14,012 bases of DNA from JBCCSZ01 sp039199225 (GTDB lineage: Bacteria > Bacteroidota > Bacteroidia > Chitinophagales > Saprospiraceae): contig JBCCSZ010000213.1 in NCBI GenBank assembly GCA_039199225.1, positions 1 through 14,012 of the forward strand, written 5' to 3'. Of the stretch, positions 6,633 through 14,012 are shown piece by piece. Each line of letters starts with the position of its first letter. Position 1 is the first letter of the stretch. Position numbers and translations under genes: made by a program. Under the pieces are notes generated by a model. That model worked only from the letters and a program-made list of their open reading frames with translations. It was not told the DNA's origin and made no database searches.

Positions 6633-7544
6633 CTATATTTTTCTATCCAATACATCCTTGAGTGCCGGTAAAATAGCTGGATACTGAAATCCAAAGCCTG
6701 CGTCCAGCATCTTTTGAGCCGATACTCTTGTGCTGGTTAGGACAACGTCTGCCATTTCGCCCATTGCTATGCGCAGGGCGGCGGCTGGAGTGGGCAATAT
6801 CAATGCTTTGCGATCCATCGCTCGACCTAGGTCATAGGCAAGTTGTTTGTTGCTGACCGGATATGGGCTGACGGCATTGTAAATTCCTTTTGCTTCTTCG
6901 TTTTCGATGCTCCAAATAAACATTCGACACAAATCATCGATGTGTATCCAAGAATAGTACTGCTGTCCATTGCCAAAATAAGCTCCCATGCGAAAGGCCA
7001 TCGGTTGAATCATCTTCTCTAAGGCTCCACCACGAGTCGATAAAACAATACCCACTCGTAGAATTACGCTGCGCCAACCATTGTCGTTGACAGCATGGAT
7101 GGCATTTTCCCAGGCGATACAGCTTTCCGGCAAAAATCCTTTCCCAGGACCAGAGGTCTCGTTGACCAAGGTCTCGCCACGATCGCCATAATAACCAATG
7201 GCACTAGCCGCTACATAAGCCTTGGGGACTTTCCCGAGCTGCTCGAAAGACTTTTTCAATAAAAGATTGGAACGTACCCGACTGTCAATGATGAGTTTCT
7301 TGCGACTGGGCGTCCAGCGCTTGTCTGCAATGCCTGCACCGGCAAGGCTGACCACATAATCGGCCCGTTGGATGGCTTCATTGTCAATATAGTCTTTGTC
7401 GAGGTCCCAGCGATAGCTATCATAGCCGGCTTTCTTAGATGGGTTCCGGCTGAGGTGAATAACCGTATAACCTTTTTCTGTAAGGAGTTGGCTCATTCGG
7501 CTGCCAATCAGGCCGCTACCTCCTGAGATTAAAATAGTTGACAT
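6633..7544 (-). CDS. TIGR01777 family NAD(P)-dependent epimerase/dehydratase-like protein (YfcH/SulA type)
   Basis: The 303-residue protein is an atypical extended SDR. It has a glycine-rich nucleotide-binding turn at residues 8-14 (GGSGLIG), the family block LAGAGIADKRW (67-77), SAIGYYGDRGE (114-124) in place of the usual Tyr-x-x-x-Lys, a YSWIHIDD segment (197-204), and a C-terminal region (about 252-303) typical of the family's DUF1731 tail. The length is normal for TIGR01777 proteins. Relatives include E. coli YfcH and plant GC1-like proteins; the reaction is not established, so I assign no substrate. The minus-strand ATG at 7544 is well placed right before the Rossmann motif. No clear terminator separates it from the convergent HAD gene. 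Confidence 0.9.
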   Translation of the reverse strand: MSTILISGGSGLIGSRMSQLLTEKGYTVIHLSRNPSKKAGYDSYRWDLDKDYIDNEAIQRADYVVSLAGAGIADKRWTPSRKKLIIDSRVRSNLLLKKSFEQLGKVPKAYVAASAIGYYGDRGETLVNETSGPGKGFLPESCIAWENAIHAVNDNGWRSVILRVGIVLSTRGGALEKMIQPMAFRMGAYFGNGQQYYSWIHIDDLCRMFIWSIENEEAKGIYNAVSPYPVSNKQLAYDLGRAMDRKALILPTPAAALRIAMGEMADVVLTSTRVSAQKMLDAGFGFQYPAILPALKDVLDRKI

Positions 7545-7589
7545 ATTGACGGACGGTTTGCAGTTTACAACAAAAACCCTTGTTGAATG

Positions 7590-7620
7590 TTTGACGGCCT
7601 TTGGTTTTTCCTTACTTTAT
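7590..7620 (+). promoter_or_regulatory. Weak promoter candidate for the ABC transporter operon
   Basis: TTTG at 7590-7593 and TACTTTAT at 7613-7620 are 19 bases apart, a good Bacteroidota spacing, but the -7 part matches TAnnTTTG at only four of six fixed positions. It lies 21 bases before the preferred ATG at 7642, in the divergent gap with the epimerase-like gene. Confidence 0.3.
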
Positions 7621-7641
7621 ACATTACGCTTACAAAAGCCT

Positions 7642-9429
7642 ATGAACCAATTGACGCGCTTTCAACTATTGCTAATCCTACATCTACCTATCCTTTTCAT
7701 CGCTTGTCGTGAAAAGGCTGCCGAAAAAGGGAATATCCATGTACAAATCCGCCTGGCAGCTGAGCCAGACCGATTACATCCTTTGCTTTCGCGCTCGGCC
7801 TACGCTGAACAAGTACACCGACATCTCTACCTCTCTCTCTTGAACATCGATCCAAGCACCCTCGAACTGAGACCCCAGCTCGCTACGTCACGCCCTGCAA
7901 CCACCAAGGGGGCGGGAGGACAATTGTCTTTGACCTTTGACCTGGACCCAGATGCCACATGGAGCAATGGGCAGGCCGTCACTCCGGAGGATGTACTTTT
8001 TACTTTAAAAATGATCTTCAACCCAGAAGTGCCGGTGGGTCATTACAGGAGTTTCTTAAACTTTATAAAAAGTGTCGAACTTGATTCGCTTCGTTCGGGG
8101 CGCCTGCATTTCCTTTGCAAGGAATCTTATTTGTTGTCGGAAGCGGCCATTGGTCTGCTGCCTATTTTCCATAAGGCTAGTTTTGATCCGAATGATGCTA
8201 CCGATCGCCTCGATTTAAACGTGCTTTTGCAAACCGCAACGGAATCTACAGTGACAGCATCCTACGATAGTCTGTTGAAGACATCTGCCGCCCGCTTTGT
8301 CGAAAGGCTCAATCCCAAAGGAGCGGAAGAGCAAGTGCTTTGTGGACCATACAAAGTGCAAGAATGGCAAGTCGGTCAGTACATACGTCTGCAAAAGCAA
8401 GGAGATTGGTGGGGGGCTTCAAAAGCGGAAGAGCGGTCGGCTTTGGCAGCTCGGCCAGATGTCATTACCTACCGGTTCATCCCCGATCCTCAATCGGCTT
8501 TGAGCCTGCTAAAGAGGGGTGAATTGGATGTGATGTCCGACATCCCATTGGAAGAATTCAAGCAATGGCAAGGGAAGGGTTTGCCATCCGATGCGCTTCC
8601 TTTTCGACTCTACACGCCTTTGAAACTATCATACTATTTGGTTGCATTGCAAAACGATCATCCGATCTTAGGGGAGTGGGCTGTGCGACGAGCCCTGGCA
8701 CACTTGCTGGATTTGGATGGATTTATTGAACAGAAATTCAATGGAACTGCCAAACGAATCATTGGGCCGATTCATCCCAGTAAGCCCTATTACCACAGTG
8801 GATTGGAAGCTATTTTCTTTGACTTGACGAAGGCTAGCGATTTGTTGGAGCAAAGTGGTTGGATAGATACAGATGGGGATGGTATTCGCGAAAAGCAGAT
8901 GGATGGGGAGCGCAAACGATTGAAGTTGACATATAAAGTTGGCCATAAAAATGAAACAGGGAAGGAAATCGGGTTGATGTTGCAGCAGCAGGCAGCCAAG
9001 GTAGGGATTCAGCTTGAAATGGAAAGTAGGGTATTTAACACGCTGCTTCAGGAGTATCGACGAGGGGAATTCGACCTGTTTTATATTGCTAAAGGGCAGC
9101 TCCCTCTGCCCGACGATCTCAAGCAAGCCTGGCACAGCAGCAGTATGCAGCGGGGCGGTAGCAATCGAATTGGTTTTGGAGATGCCCAGACAGATGCTCT
9201 AATTGACAGCATTCGGCTGCAGTTAGACCCTAGGCAAAGAAATCCTTTGTATCTTAGCATTCAGGAGGCAATTTATACTAGGCAGGCCAGTATTTTTTTA
9301 TTTTCACCAAAAGAGCGTATAGCCATTCACGAACGGTTTGATGCCGATGTGTCAATTTTGCGTCCTGGCTACAATCCACAGGAATTCACACTCCACAAAG
9401 CCGTTTCGTCGGTAGATGGTTCGCATTGA
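7642..9429 (+). CDS. ABC transporter solute-binding lipoprotein (SBP_bac_5, peptide/nickel class), paralogue 1
   Basis: From ATG 7642 the product is 595 residues: a lipoprotein signal (hydrophobic residues 6-21, FIAC, lipidated C22), then a full family-5 binding protein. Visible family marks are the AEPDRLHPL strand near the N-terminus, an AVTPEDVLFTLKMIFNP-like block, GPYKVQEW, the VRRALAHLLD segment (R349-A351) and GW-DTDGDG (409-414). I chose 7642 over an in-frame TTG at 7546 because the signal peptide begins there and the longer form abuts the divergent gene's start codon. It likely captures peptides or a similar ligand outside the inner membrane. Compared with its neighbour, several consensus blocks have drifted (YYLVALQND replaces YNYIGINTT), so its ligand may differ or it may play a non-standard role. 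It is the first gene of the importer operon. Confidence 0.88.
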   Translation: MNQLTRFQLLLILHLPILFIACREKAAEKGNIHVQIRLAAEPDRLHPLLSRSAYAEQVHRHLYLSLLNIDPSTLELRPQLATSRPATTKGAGGQLSLTFDLDPDATWSNGQAVTPEDVLFTLKMIFNPEVPVGHYRSFLNFIKSVELDSLRSGRLHFLCKESYLLSEAAIGLLPIFHKASFDPNDATDRLDLNVLLQTATESTVTASYDSLLKTSAARFVERLNPKGAEEQVLCGPYKVQEWQVGQYIRLQKQGDWWGASKAEERSALAARPDVITYRFIPDPQSALSLLKRGELDVMSDIPLEEFKQWQGKGLPSDALPFRLYTPLKLSYYLVALQNDHPILGEWAVRRALAHLLDLDGFIEQKFNGTAKRIIGPIHPSKPYYHSGLEAIFFDLTKASDLLEQSGWIDTDGDGIREKQMDGERKRLKLTYKVGHKNETGKEIGLMLQQQAAKVGIQLEMESRVFNTLLQEYRRGEFDLFYIAKGQLPLPDDLKQAWHSSSMQRGGSNRIGFGDAQTDALIDSIRLQLDPRQRNPLYLSIQEAIYTRQASIFLFSPKERIAIHERFDADVSILRPGYNPQEFTLHKAVSSVDGSH

Positions 9430-9515
9430 CCTAATAACCCAAGGCGATCTGCCGCATGAGAAAGTAACAAACAATGCCCATTCGGGCCAATCTATTTATC
9501 ACAAACGTAACAGCC

Positions 9516-11291
9516 ATGAAACAATCCCCTCTTTTCTTATTGTACTTAATTGCACTTTTACTATTTCAGAGCGCATGTGAGACGGACCCTTCCGATGCAT
9601 CCTCCAACAATGGAGAGACTTCTGAAACAGTTAAGGTCCACACCCGCATTCAAGCGGAGCCCACTTACCTAAGTCCCATCCTGGCTACCAATTCTTGGTC
9701 GTCACGCGTCAACAACCATATATTCCAAACCCTATTGGAATACGATCCATATACGTTGAAGCTGTCGCCGGTTCTAGCCAAGAGTTTGCCAGAGGAAATT
9801 GTCGTTGCCGAAGGCCCTTACAAAGGTAAAACGGCCTATGTTTTTGAAATTCACGAAGAAGCTGTCTGGGATGATGGTTCGCCCATCGATGGCAATGATT
9901 ACGAATTCAGCATCAAGGCTGTATTCAATCCAATGATTACTACTGGCGCCCCTGCATATCGCTCTCACGTTGGCGTCATACAAGATGTAGAGATTGATCC
10001 AACCAATGCAAAACGCTTTACTGTTTATACAAGGGAAAATTACATCCGAGCCATGTACGTCTCTGGTTTTTACGTCTATCCAGAGCATATTTACGACCCA
10101 AAAGGCTTGATGAAAGACATTCAACTTAAGGATTTGACCGATAATGCCAAGGCTTCTGAACTGGCAGAGGAAAACGAAAACCTCGCTACTTTTGCCAAGG
10201 AATTTGTTTCTCCTGAGTACAGCAAAAACATAGATGTGGTTTCGGGAAGTGGTGCTTACAAGCTCGATAATTGGATACCCAACGATCGAGTCATCTTGAA
10301 GAAAAAAGAAAACTGGTGGGGCAACCAACTGGTCGATCGCTATCCTATGTTGACCGCTGTTCCGGATGAGCTCATTTTCCGACCCGTTAGAGATGCCACT
10401 GCCGCGCTCAGCTTGCTGAGAAGTAAGGAGGTCGATTTTGTTGGACGAATTCCCAGCGAACAATTTTCCAAGTTGAAAGAGGACGAGTCTTTCAAATCCG
10501 ATTTTGAGCTGCATACACCTGCAACGACGATCTACAATTACATTGGAATCAATACGACCAATCCCAAGCTCAGTGACAAAAGGGTACGCCAGGCATTGGC
10601 CTATTGTATCAACATCGATGAGATCATTAACAACATCCAAAAAGGAGATGCTAAGAAGATTGTTGGGCCGATTCCTCCTTATTTCGACTATTACCACAAG
10701 GGTTTGGAGCCCTACAGCTTGAACTTGGAAAAGGCAAAAGCCCTCCTCACAGAAGCAGGTTGGACGGATACAGATGGTAATGGTATTGTCGATAAAGTAG
10801 TAGATGGAGAAAAATTAGAATTGACGCTTGAATACAATATGACTCCTCAAAACATCAACAGTGAAAAGGTGGCCATTTTATTCAAAGAAGAAGCTCGTAA
10901 GGTAGGTGTCAACATTGAACCCAAAGTGAAGGAGGCCAATTTGCTCATTAAGGATCGCAACAGTGGCAACTATGAGCTGTTCATCCTGGGGGCCAGCAGC
11001 GATTTTGGTCTGTACGATCCCAAGCAATTGTGGTATACGACGAGTGGTGCCAATTACACGAGATTTGGCAATGCGGAGTCCGACGCCCTGATTGACAATA
11101 TTCGTACAGAGTTGGATGAGACAAAGCGCAACAAATTGTACCTGGAATTTCAGGAGTTGCTATACGATGAGATGCCGGTAATCTTTTTGTTTAATGCCGC
11201 AGACCATGTGGTCATCAACAAGAAGTTCAAAAACTTCAAGCCTTCTATGAAAAGCCCTTGCATCTTTGAAAACTATTTGACCTTAAACTAA
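9516..11291 (+). CDS. ABC transporter solute-binding lipoprotein (SBP_bac_5, peptide/nickel class), paralogue 2
   Basis: From ATG 9516 the product is 591 residues with a lipoprotein signal (residues 5-20, QSAC, lipidated C21) followed by an acidic, Ser/Asn-rich linker. A longer in-frame start at 9474 adds 14 residues before the signal and is less likely. The mature part is a complete family-5 binding protein: RIQAEPTYLSPIL, DGNDYEFSIKAVFNP, SGAYKLDNW, the well-kept YNYIGINTTNPKLSDKRVRQALAY region (R356-A360) and GWTDTDGNG (418-423). It aligns end to end with the preceding gene, sharing for instance GPI-P--YYH-GLE and DALID-IR--LD--RN-LYL, so the two are tandem duplicates. It starts 86 bases after paralogue 1, and the permease gene follows after 24 bases. 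The ligand is inferred only at class level. Confidence 0.9.
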   Translation: MKQSPLFLLYLIALLLFQSACETDPSDASSNNGETSETVKVHTRIQAEPTYLSPILATNSWSSRVNNHIFQTLLEYDPYTLKLSPVLAKSLPEEIVVAEGPYKGKTAYVFEIHEEAVWDDGSPIDGNDYEFSIKAVFNPMITTGAPAYRSHVGVIQDVEIDPTNAKRFTVYTRENYIRAMYVSGFYVYPEHIYDPKGLMKDIQLKDLTDNAKASELAEENENLATFAKEFVSPEYSKNIDVVSGSGAYKLDNWIPNDRVILKKKENWWGNQLVDRYPMLTAVPDELIFRPVRDATAALSLLRSKEVDFVGRIPSEQFSKLKEDESFKSDFELHTPATTIYNYIGINTTNPKLSDKRVRQALAYCINIDEIINNIQKGDAKKIVGPIPPYFDYYHKGLEPYSLNLEKAKALLTEAGWTDTDGNGIVDKVVDGEKLELTLEYNMTPQNINSEKVAILFKEEARKVGVNIEPKVKEANLLIKDRNSGNYELFILGASSDFGLYDPKQLWYTTSGANYTRFGNAESDALIDNIRTELDETKRNKLYLEFQELLYDEMPVIFLFNAADHVVINKKFKNFKPSMKSPCIFENYLTLN

Positions 11292-11315
11292 GCTGCGAAG
11301 GATTAATCTAGCGAG

Positions 11316-12740
11316 ATGTTTTTGTACATCCTAAAACGCATATTACTTTTTATACCCACCTTTTTGGTGATTTCACTAGTGGCTTTCACACTCAGCAAAT
11401 GCTCACCCGGTGATCCGGTGGAGCGTTTGCTGAATAGTAGTTCTCCAGACGGTGGCGCCCATGGCATGCTGACCTACAAGCGGGACTACCAAATCAAAGT
11501 TCGTCAGCTGGGACTGGATAAACCCACCTTTTATTTTGAGTTGACAGCCGCCGCTTATCCCGATACCCTTTATCGGATACAGCCTTTTAACAAAAGAACA
11601 TTAATGGAAAAATTCATTGCTCAATATGGCAATTGGGCATCCATTGATCGTTTCACCAAAAAGCGGGAGGCAGTCGAGCAACAATTGTTTGAATTGCCAG
11701 ATAGCCTTGGCGCCAATGCGCTGATTGGTCTGAAAAAAACTTTTCGCAACCTAGCCTTCGTCCATCAGGATAAAAAAATCCAGTATATGTTCGCTAAGGT
11801 TGAAAAAGTCCTTTCGGAAAATCCTGTCATCGATCAGGCCATAGGTACTGATTTGGAACAGTTGTTTGCTTCTTACAACAATATTCGAGCGCAAGCAACG
11901 CCCAATCTCTGTGCCATTCCGCGGTTTATCTGGTATGGATTTGACAATCAATACCACAATTGGTTAACCGCCTTCGTGAGTGGTGACTTTGGTATTTCGC
12001 TACAAAACGGACAACCCTCTGGTGGAAGAATCCGAGATGCCATCTGGTGGACTGCAGTGATGAGTGTATTGTCCATCATATGTGCCTTTGGTCTGGCCAT
12101 CCCGATTGGAGTATATACTGCCCAACGACAAGGCAGCTATTTCGATCGAGTCACCTCTACGCTTTTATTTATGCTTTACTCCTTGCCCACCTTCTGGGTA
12201 GCTACTATGCTGGTCGTGTTTTTCACCACTCCGGAATATGGAAAATGGGCCAATATTTTTCCGTCGATCGGATTGGGTAATTTAACCCAAGGCGATCCCT
12301 TTTGGCCTCGTTTCTGGCAGCGCCTATCCCATTTGATTCTACCTGTATTTTGCCTGACCTATGCTTCGCTGGCCTTTATCGCTCGTCAAATGCGAGAAAG
12401 TATATTATCTGTCAACCGACTGGATTACATTCGAACGGCTCGTGCTAAAGGGCTGTCGTCTCAGGTTATATTGTGGAAGCATGCCTTCCGCAATGCCATC
12501 TTTCCATTGATTACCATGATCGCTTTGCTGTTCCCCGCCGTCATTGCCGGCTCTGTGGCCATTGAATTGATTTTCAATATACCGGGCATGGGGCTGTTGG
12601 TCTACGACTCTATCGTGGCCGAAGACTGGCCCGTGGTTTTTACAGTCCTCCTACTGACCGCTGTTATGACGATGCTTGGAAATTTGGTGGCCGATATTTT
12701 ATACACCTTCGCCAATCCAAGGGTCAAGTTCCGCTCATAA
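11316..12740 (+). CDS. ABC transporter permease, DppB/YejB-like, with a large periplasmic insert
   Basis: The 474-residue protein has the DppB plan: TM1 (about 8-28) followed by SPGDPVERLL, then TM2 (243-266), TM3 (280-303), TM4 (338-357), TM5 (392-420) and TM6 (440-463). The cytoplasmic EAA loop that docks the ATPase is at 371-393 (YIRTARAKGLSSQVILWKHAFRNA), and the NPRV-F ending is typical. DppB proteins are usually about 300-340 residues. The excess lies between QLGLDKP (64-70) and the conserved NWLTAFVSGDFGISL (215-229), a hydrophilic, probably helical insert of about 140 residues in the first periplasmic loop. That loop faces the binding protein, so the insert may shape docking to one or both upstream lipoproteins. 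It forms half of the channel with the next gene, which starts 19 bases downstream. Confidence 0.92.
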   Translation: MFLYILKRILLFIPTFLVISLVAFTLSKCSPGDPVERLLNSSSPDGGAHGMLTYKRDYQIKVRQLGLDKPTFYFELTAAAYPDTLYRIQPFNKRTLMEKFIAQYGNWASIDRFTKKREAVEQQLFELPDSLGANALIGLKKTFRNLAFVHQDKKIQYMFAKVEKVLSENPVIDQAIGTDLEQLFASYNNIRAQATPNLCAIPRFIWYGFDNQYHNWLTAFVSGDFGISLQNGQPSGGRIRDAIWWTAVMSVLSIICAFGLAIPIGVYTAQRQGSYFDRVTSTLLFMLYSLPTFWVATMLVVFFTTPEYGKWANIFPSIGLGNLTQGDPFWPRFWQRLSHLILPVFCLTYASLAFIARQMRESILSVNRLDYIRTARAKGLSSQVILWKHAFRNAIFPLITMIALLFPAVIAGSVAIELIFNIPGMGLLVYDSIVAEDWPVVFTVLLLTAVMTMLGNLVADILYTFANPRVKFRS

Positions 12741-12759
12741 ATTTGTAATTTGGTCGGCT

Positions 12760-14012
12760 ATGTTATTCCGCAATCGAAAAAGAGAAGCTCGCCTGTTGGA
12801 AGCGATGAAAAAGGAACGTCCTTCTCAAGGATATTGGCGTCGGGTATGGACGGAATACAAGAAAAATCGAATGGCGCTCTGGGCATTGCGCATCCTACTG
12901 TTCTTAATCTTTATTGCCTTGACGGCAGACTTTCTAGCCAATGACAAACCCATTTATTGCAAGTTGGATGGTCAAACACATTGGCCCATTTTCAAAAACT
13001 TCGCCGTCCAGTCTGGCTGGTCGAAATGGCCGGATGGCCTTGCAACCTTTGATTGGCAAAAGGCAGAATATGAGTCGGTCGTCTGGCCATTAATTCCATA
13101 TGCAGACAACAATGTTGATATTTCCAACTATCTGAAGGGACCTTTTGAAGAACAAAGCGTGCAGAGTCCGCGCTTTAGACATCGATTGGGAACAGACGGC
13201 GTGGGGCGAGATGTCGCGGCTGGTATGATCAAGGGTACCAGGGTAGCGATATTCGTGGGCGTACTGGCCATGCTGATTGCCGCCTTCATCGGTATTTTCT
13301 TTGGAGCCATCGCCGGGTATTTTGGCGACAAGGGCCTGCGGCTGTCCAGAGCGCGATTGCTGTTAAATGCGATAGGGTTGGTTCTTGCCTATTTCTATGC
13401 GATTGTAGCGAGGAGATACCAATTGTCCAGCGGAGAAGGACTCTACACTGAGCTGTTGATCAGTCTTTTGATTGCCTTGGGCATCCTTCTTTTCGTCAAT
13501 TTACTCAGTAGACCTTTAGAGAAAATTCCTTTTTTGGGTCATCGCCATGCTATTGCTGTCGACTTATTGGTGATGCGTTTTGTCGAGGTGATGAACTCAA
13601 TTCCCGGCCTGTTGTTGCTTTTGGCCATTTTGGTCCTGGTACCCAAGCCCACTATTTTTGTCGTAATGGTGATCATCGGGATGATCAGTTGGACGGGCAT
13701 TACCCGTTTTATCCGCGCAGAAATTTTGCGGGTGAGAAATCTGGAATACATTGAAGCAGCCCGTGCGATGGGCTACAAGGATCGACGGATCATTTGGCGT
13801 CATGCCATTCCGAATGCCCTGGGACCGGTGCTGATTACCATTGCCTTCGGTATTGCAGGAGCCATCTTATTGGAAGCCTTCCTATCTTTTTTAGGACAAG
13901 GAGTGGGAATTGAGAATCTTACCTGGGGCCGGATGCTCAGCCTGGCACGCTCCAACTTTTCCGCCTGGTGGCTGGCCGTCTTTCCGGGTTTTGCCATCTT
14001 CCTCACCGTATC
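12760..14012 (+). CDS. ABC transporter permease, DppC/YejE-like, 3' truncated by the window edge
   Basis: The frame is open from ATG 12760 to the last base (417 whole codons plus two bases). An N-terminal OppC-like cytoplasmic segment (about 10-40) leads into TM1 (41-59), then ANDKPI and a long loop (60-145) resembling E. coli YejE. Next come RLGTDGVGRDV (142-152), TM2 (about 161-185), a late TM (about 282-305) and the EAA loop EYIEAARAMGYKDRRIIWRHAIPNA (329-353) that contacts the ATPase. SFLGQGV and the PG-AIFLTV ending are family standard, so only the C-terminus is missing. Between GYFGDKG (186-192) and the conserved MRFVEVMNSIPGLLL (272-286) there are about 73 extra residues with two hydrophobic stretches (200-217 and 230-249), unlike normal DppC. 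It pairs with the preceding permease. Confidence 0.9.
   Translation, partial: MLFRNRKREARLLEAMKKERPSQGYWRRVWTEYKKNRMALWALRILLFLIFIALTADFLANDKPIYCKLDGQTHWPIFKNFAVQSGWSKWPDGLATFDWQKAEYESVVWPLIPYADNNVDISNYLKGPFEEQSVQSPRFRHRLGTDGVGRDVAAGMIKGTRVAIFVGVLAMLIAAFIGIFFGAIAGYFGDKGLRLSRARLLLNAIGLVLAYFYAIVARRYQLSSGEGLYTELLISLLIALGILLFVNLLSRPLEKIPFLGHRHAIAVDLLVMRFVEVMNSIPGLLLLLAILVLVPKPTIFVVMVIIGMISWTGITRFIRAEILRVRNLEYIEAARAMGYKDRRIIWRHAIPNALGPVLITIAFGIAGAILLEAFLSFLGQGVGIENLTWGRMLSLARSNFSAWWLAVFPGFAIFLTV

Noticed and set aside
7546..7641. 32-residue N-terminal extension of binding protein 1 from a TTG start
   Set aside because: It would place a lipoprotein signal peptide in the interior and start one base from the divergent gene's start codon. 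The ATG at 7642 fits the signal peptide.
8866..8883. EF-hand/dockerin-like DTDGDG loop in binding protein 1 (and DTDGNG in binding protein 2)
   Set aside because: A GW-DTDGDG segment is common in this binding-protein family, so it is not evidence for a fused calcium-binding or dockerin domain.
9774..10697. 307-codon open frame on the minus strand inside binding protein 2
   Set aside because: It is fully antisense to a gene with clear family motifs. Its translation has no recognisable domain and reads like reverse-frame sequence.
12750..12944. 64-codon frame at the start of the second permease
   Set aside because: It is out of frame with the permease, whose reading frame from ATG 12760 stays open to the window end with full family motifs.

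Overview
The window looks like a chromosomal segment of a Bacteroidota bacterium, most likely of the Saprospiria/Lewinella type (inference from gene content, not from a search). The lineage markers are a PorW/SprE-type lipoprotein of the type IX secretion system, a bactofilin followed by an AtpZ-like gene, a small HAD protein of a form I associate with this phylum, Bacteroidota-style -7 elements (TAnnTTTG) and start regions without clear Shine-Dalgarno sequences. I see no RNA genes, insertion sequences, CRISPR arrays or phage genes.

Left block (1-1816, + strand): bactofilin, AtpZ-like two-helix protein, AtpI-like four-helix protein and a biotin carboxyl carrier protein (BCCP). The first three are tightly packed. 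BCCP appears to have its own promoter. A perfect 16-bp inverted repeat then separates this block from the convergent sprE/porW-like gene (minus strand, 4748-1821), which starts with TTG and carries a very lysine-rich insert between helical-repeat regions. Divergent from it is a membrane-anchored M23 peptidase (4948-5832). Bactofilin, M23 peptidase and SprE all point to cell-envelope structure, gliding or secretion. The AtpZ/AtpI-like pair is usually an assembly accessory of F-type ATP synthase, but no atp structural gene follows here.

Middle block (5833-7544): a 362-base gene-free stretch with two terminator-like hairpins and a possible promoter element, a small HAD-family protein (+), and a TIGR01777-type NAD-dependent epimerase-like protein (-). 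The last two converge with only 6 bases between their stop codons.

Right block (7642-14012, + strand): an ABC importer operon of the peptide/opine/nickel class. It holds two tandem paralogous lipoprotein solute-binding proteins, then two permease genes, the second cut by the window end. The ATPase genes presumably lie beyond. Both permeases depart from the DppB/DppC plan. The first has a roughly 140-residue hydrophilic insert in its first periplasmic loop. The second has a YejE-like long first loop plus about 73 extra residues that seem to add two membrane helices. This operon, and the Lys-rich insert in SprE, are the least conventional things here. I found no clear sign of a wholly new system.
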